Origin: Viola odorata
Taxonomy: Eukaryota; Streptophyta; Magnoliopsida; Malpighiales; Violaceae
Direction: 5' to 3'
NCBI GenBank assembly: GCA_963691705.1
Contig: OY829546.1
Coordinates: forward strand, 28,676,040 to 28,740,039
DNA: 64,000 bases
A model generated the notes under the pieces. That model did no database searches, had not been told where the DNA came from, and worked only from the letters and a program-made list of their open reading frames with translations. The translations under genes and the position numbers were made by a program. Positions within the stretch are counted from its first letter, which is position 1; every line of letters starts with the position of its first letter. Below, piece after piece: positions 63,926 to 64,000 of this stretch.

Positions 63926-64000
63926 TTTAGTAAACCAAGCACAACTTTTGATTCCGATGTCCGAATTGCTTGATTCTTCTTGATTTAGATTCCTAACAGT
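63926..64000. repeat. Partial unit 57, first 75 bp
   Basis: The window ends inside the next unit. The visible part ends CCTAACAGT, and its last base fits the flank-type ACAGTTAGGG spelling, so the array continues unbroken past the right edge. Confidence 0.9.

Larger units (their letters stand above)
1..64000. repeat. Satellite-like tandem array, 1,139-bp monomer, 56 full copies plus a partial one
   Basis: The whole window is one head-to-tail array with no unique sequence. Taking the word TTTAGTAAACC as an arbitrary phase mark, unit k starts at 1+1139(k-1) for units 1 to 41, so unit 41 starts at 45561. Later starts are 46715, 47854, 49011, 50168, 51322, 52461, 53599, 54753, 55891, 57045, 58199, 59353, 60507, 61645, 62788 and 63926. 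All units share one orientation. Units 1-40 differ by only a few substitutions each and show no indels; units 41-56 vary from 1,138 to 1,157 bp. No insertion of another element, inversion or spacer was seen. No gene is present anywhere, so this entry also describes every gene-free stretch. Identity was judged by eye, not computed. Confidence 0.97.

Noticed and set aside
1..64000. CRISPR array or bacterial repeat system
   Set aside because: There are no short repeats with unique spacers; the whole 1.1-kb unit repeats, and the motifs are plant-like.
1..64000. Ribosomal intergenic spacer repeats or 5S arrays
   Set aside because: No rRNA gene sequence is present. Short matches to 5S words (GTGCTTGG, GATCATAC) lie far apart and in no functional order.

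Overview
The window is a single uninterrupted satellite-type tandem array. A unit of 1,139 bp is repeated head to tail 56 times, followed by the first 75 bp of a 57th unit; no base lies outside the array. I see no credible protein-coding gene, rRNA, tRNA or CRISPR array. The recurring short open frames on both strands begin at TTG codons or cover only fragments, and recur only because the repeat recurs. The organism is most likely a flowering plant. The reasons are a long AT-rich monomer, plant telomere-type AAACCCTAG words, and a minus-strand layout resembling plant Ty3/gypsy LTR retrotransposons. The species and the chromosomal position (centromeric, subtelomeric or interstitial) cannot be told from the sequence.

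Read on the minus strand, each unit looks like a miniature LTR element with one LTR per period. In order it has a polypurine tract (985-997 in unit 1), an LTR-like segment (984 down to 328) with an AT-rich U3, a TATTTAAAGG promoter-like box and an AATAAA signal, then a degenerate initiator-Met-type primer-binding site (325-314), a leader, and a short frame starting MAEARLD that runs straight into the next polypurine tract. The internal region is about 480 bp, far too short for gag-pol. The array therefore resembles an (LTR-internal)n chain built from a deleted, non-autonomous element and then amplified as a satellite. This reading rests on motif recognition and was not tested by a database search.

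Layout: units 1-40 (1-45560) are all exactly 1,139 bp and nearly identical. Diagnostic single-base variants show higher-order repeats that change along the array: three trimers (units 1-9), a dimer plus trimer (10-14), twin monomers (15-16), an alternating dimer zone (17-31) with one phase slip, and two trimers (35-37 and 38-40). From unit 41 (45561) rightward the array becomes heterogeneous. Units gain a sixth copy of an internal 15-bp minisatellite (1,154 bp), two adjacent units reach 1,157 bp, and four units (47, 49, 54, 56) carry a strongly divergent patch of about 130 bp. This pattern of a homogenised interior and a diverged side is what unequal crossing-over and gene conversion produce near an array edge, so the true edge may lie not far to the right of the window.
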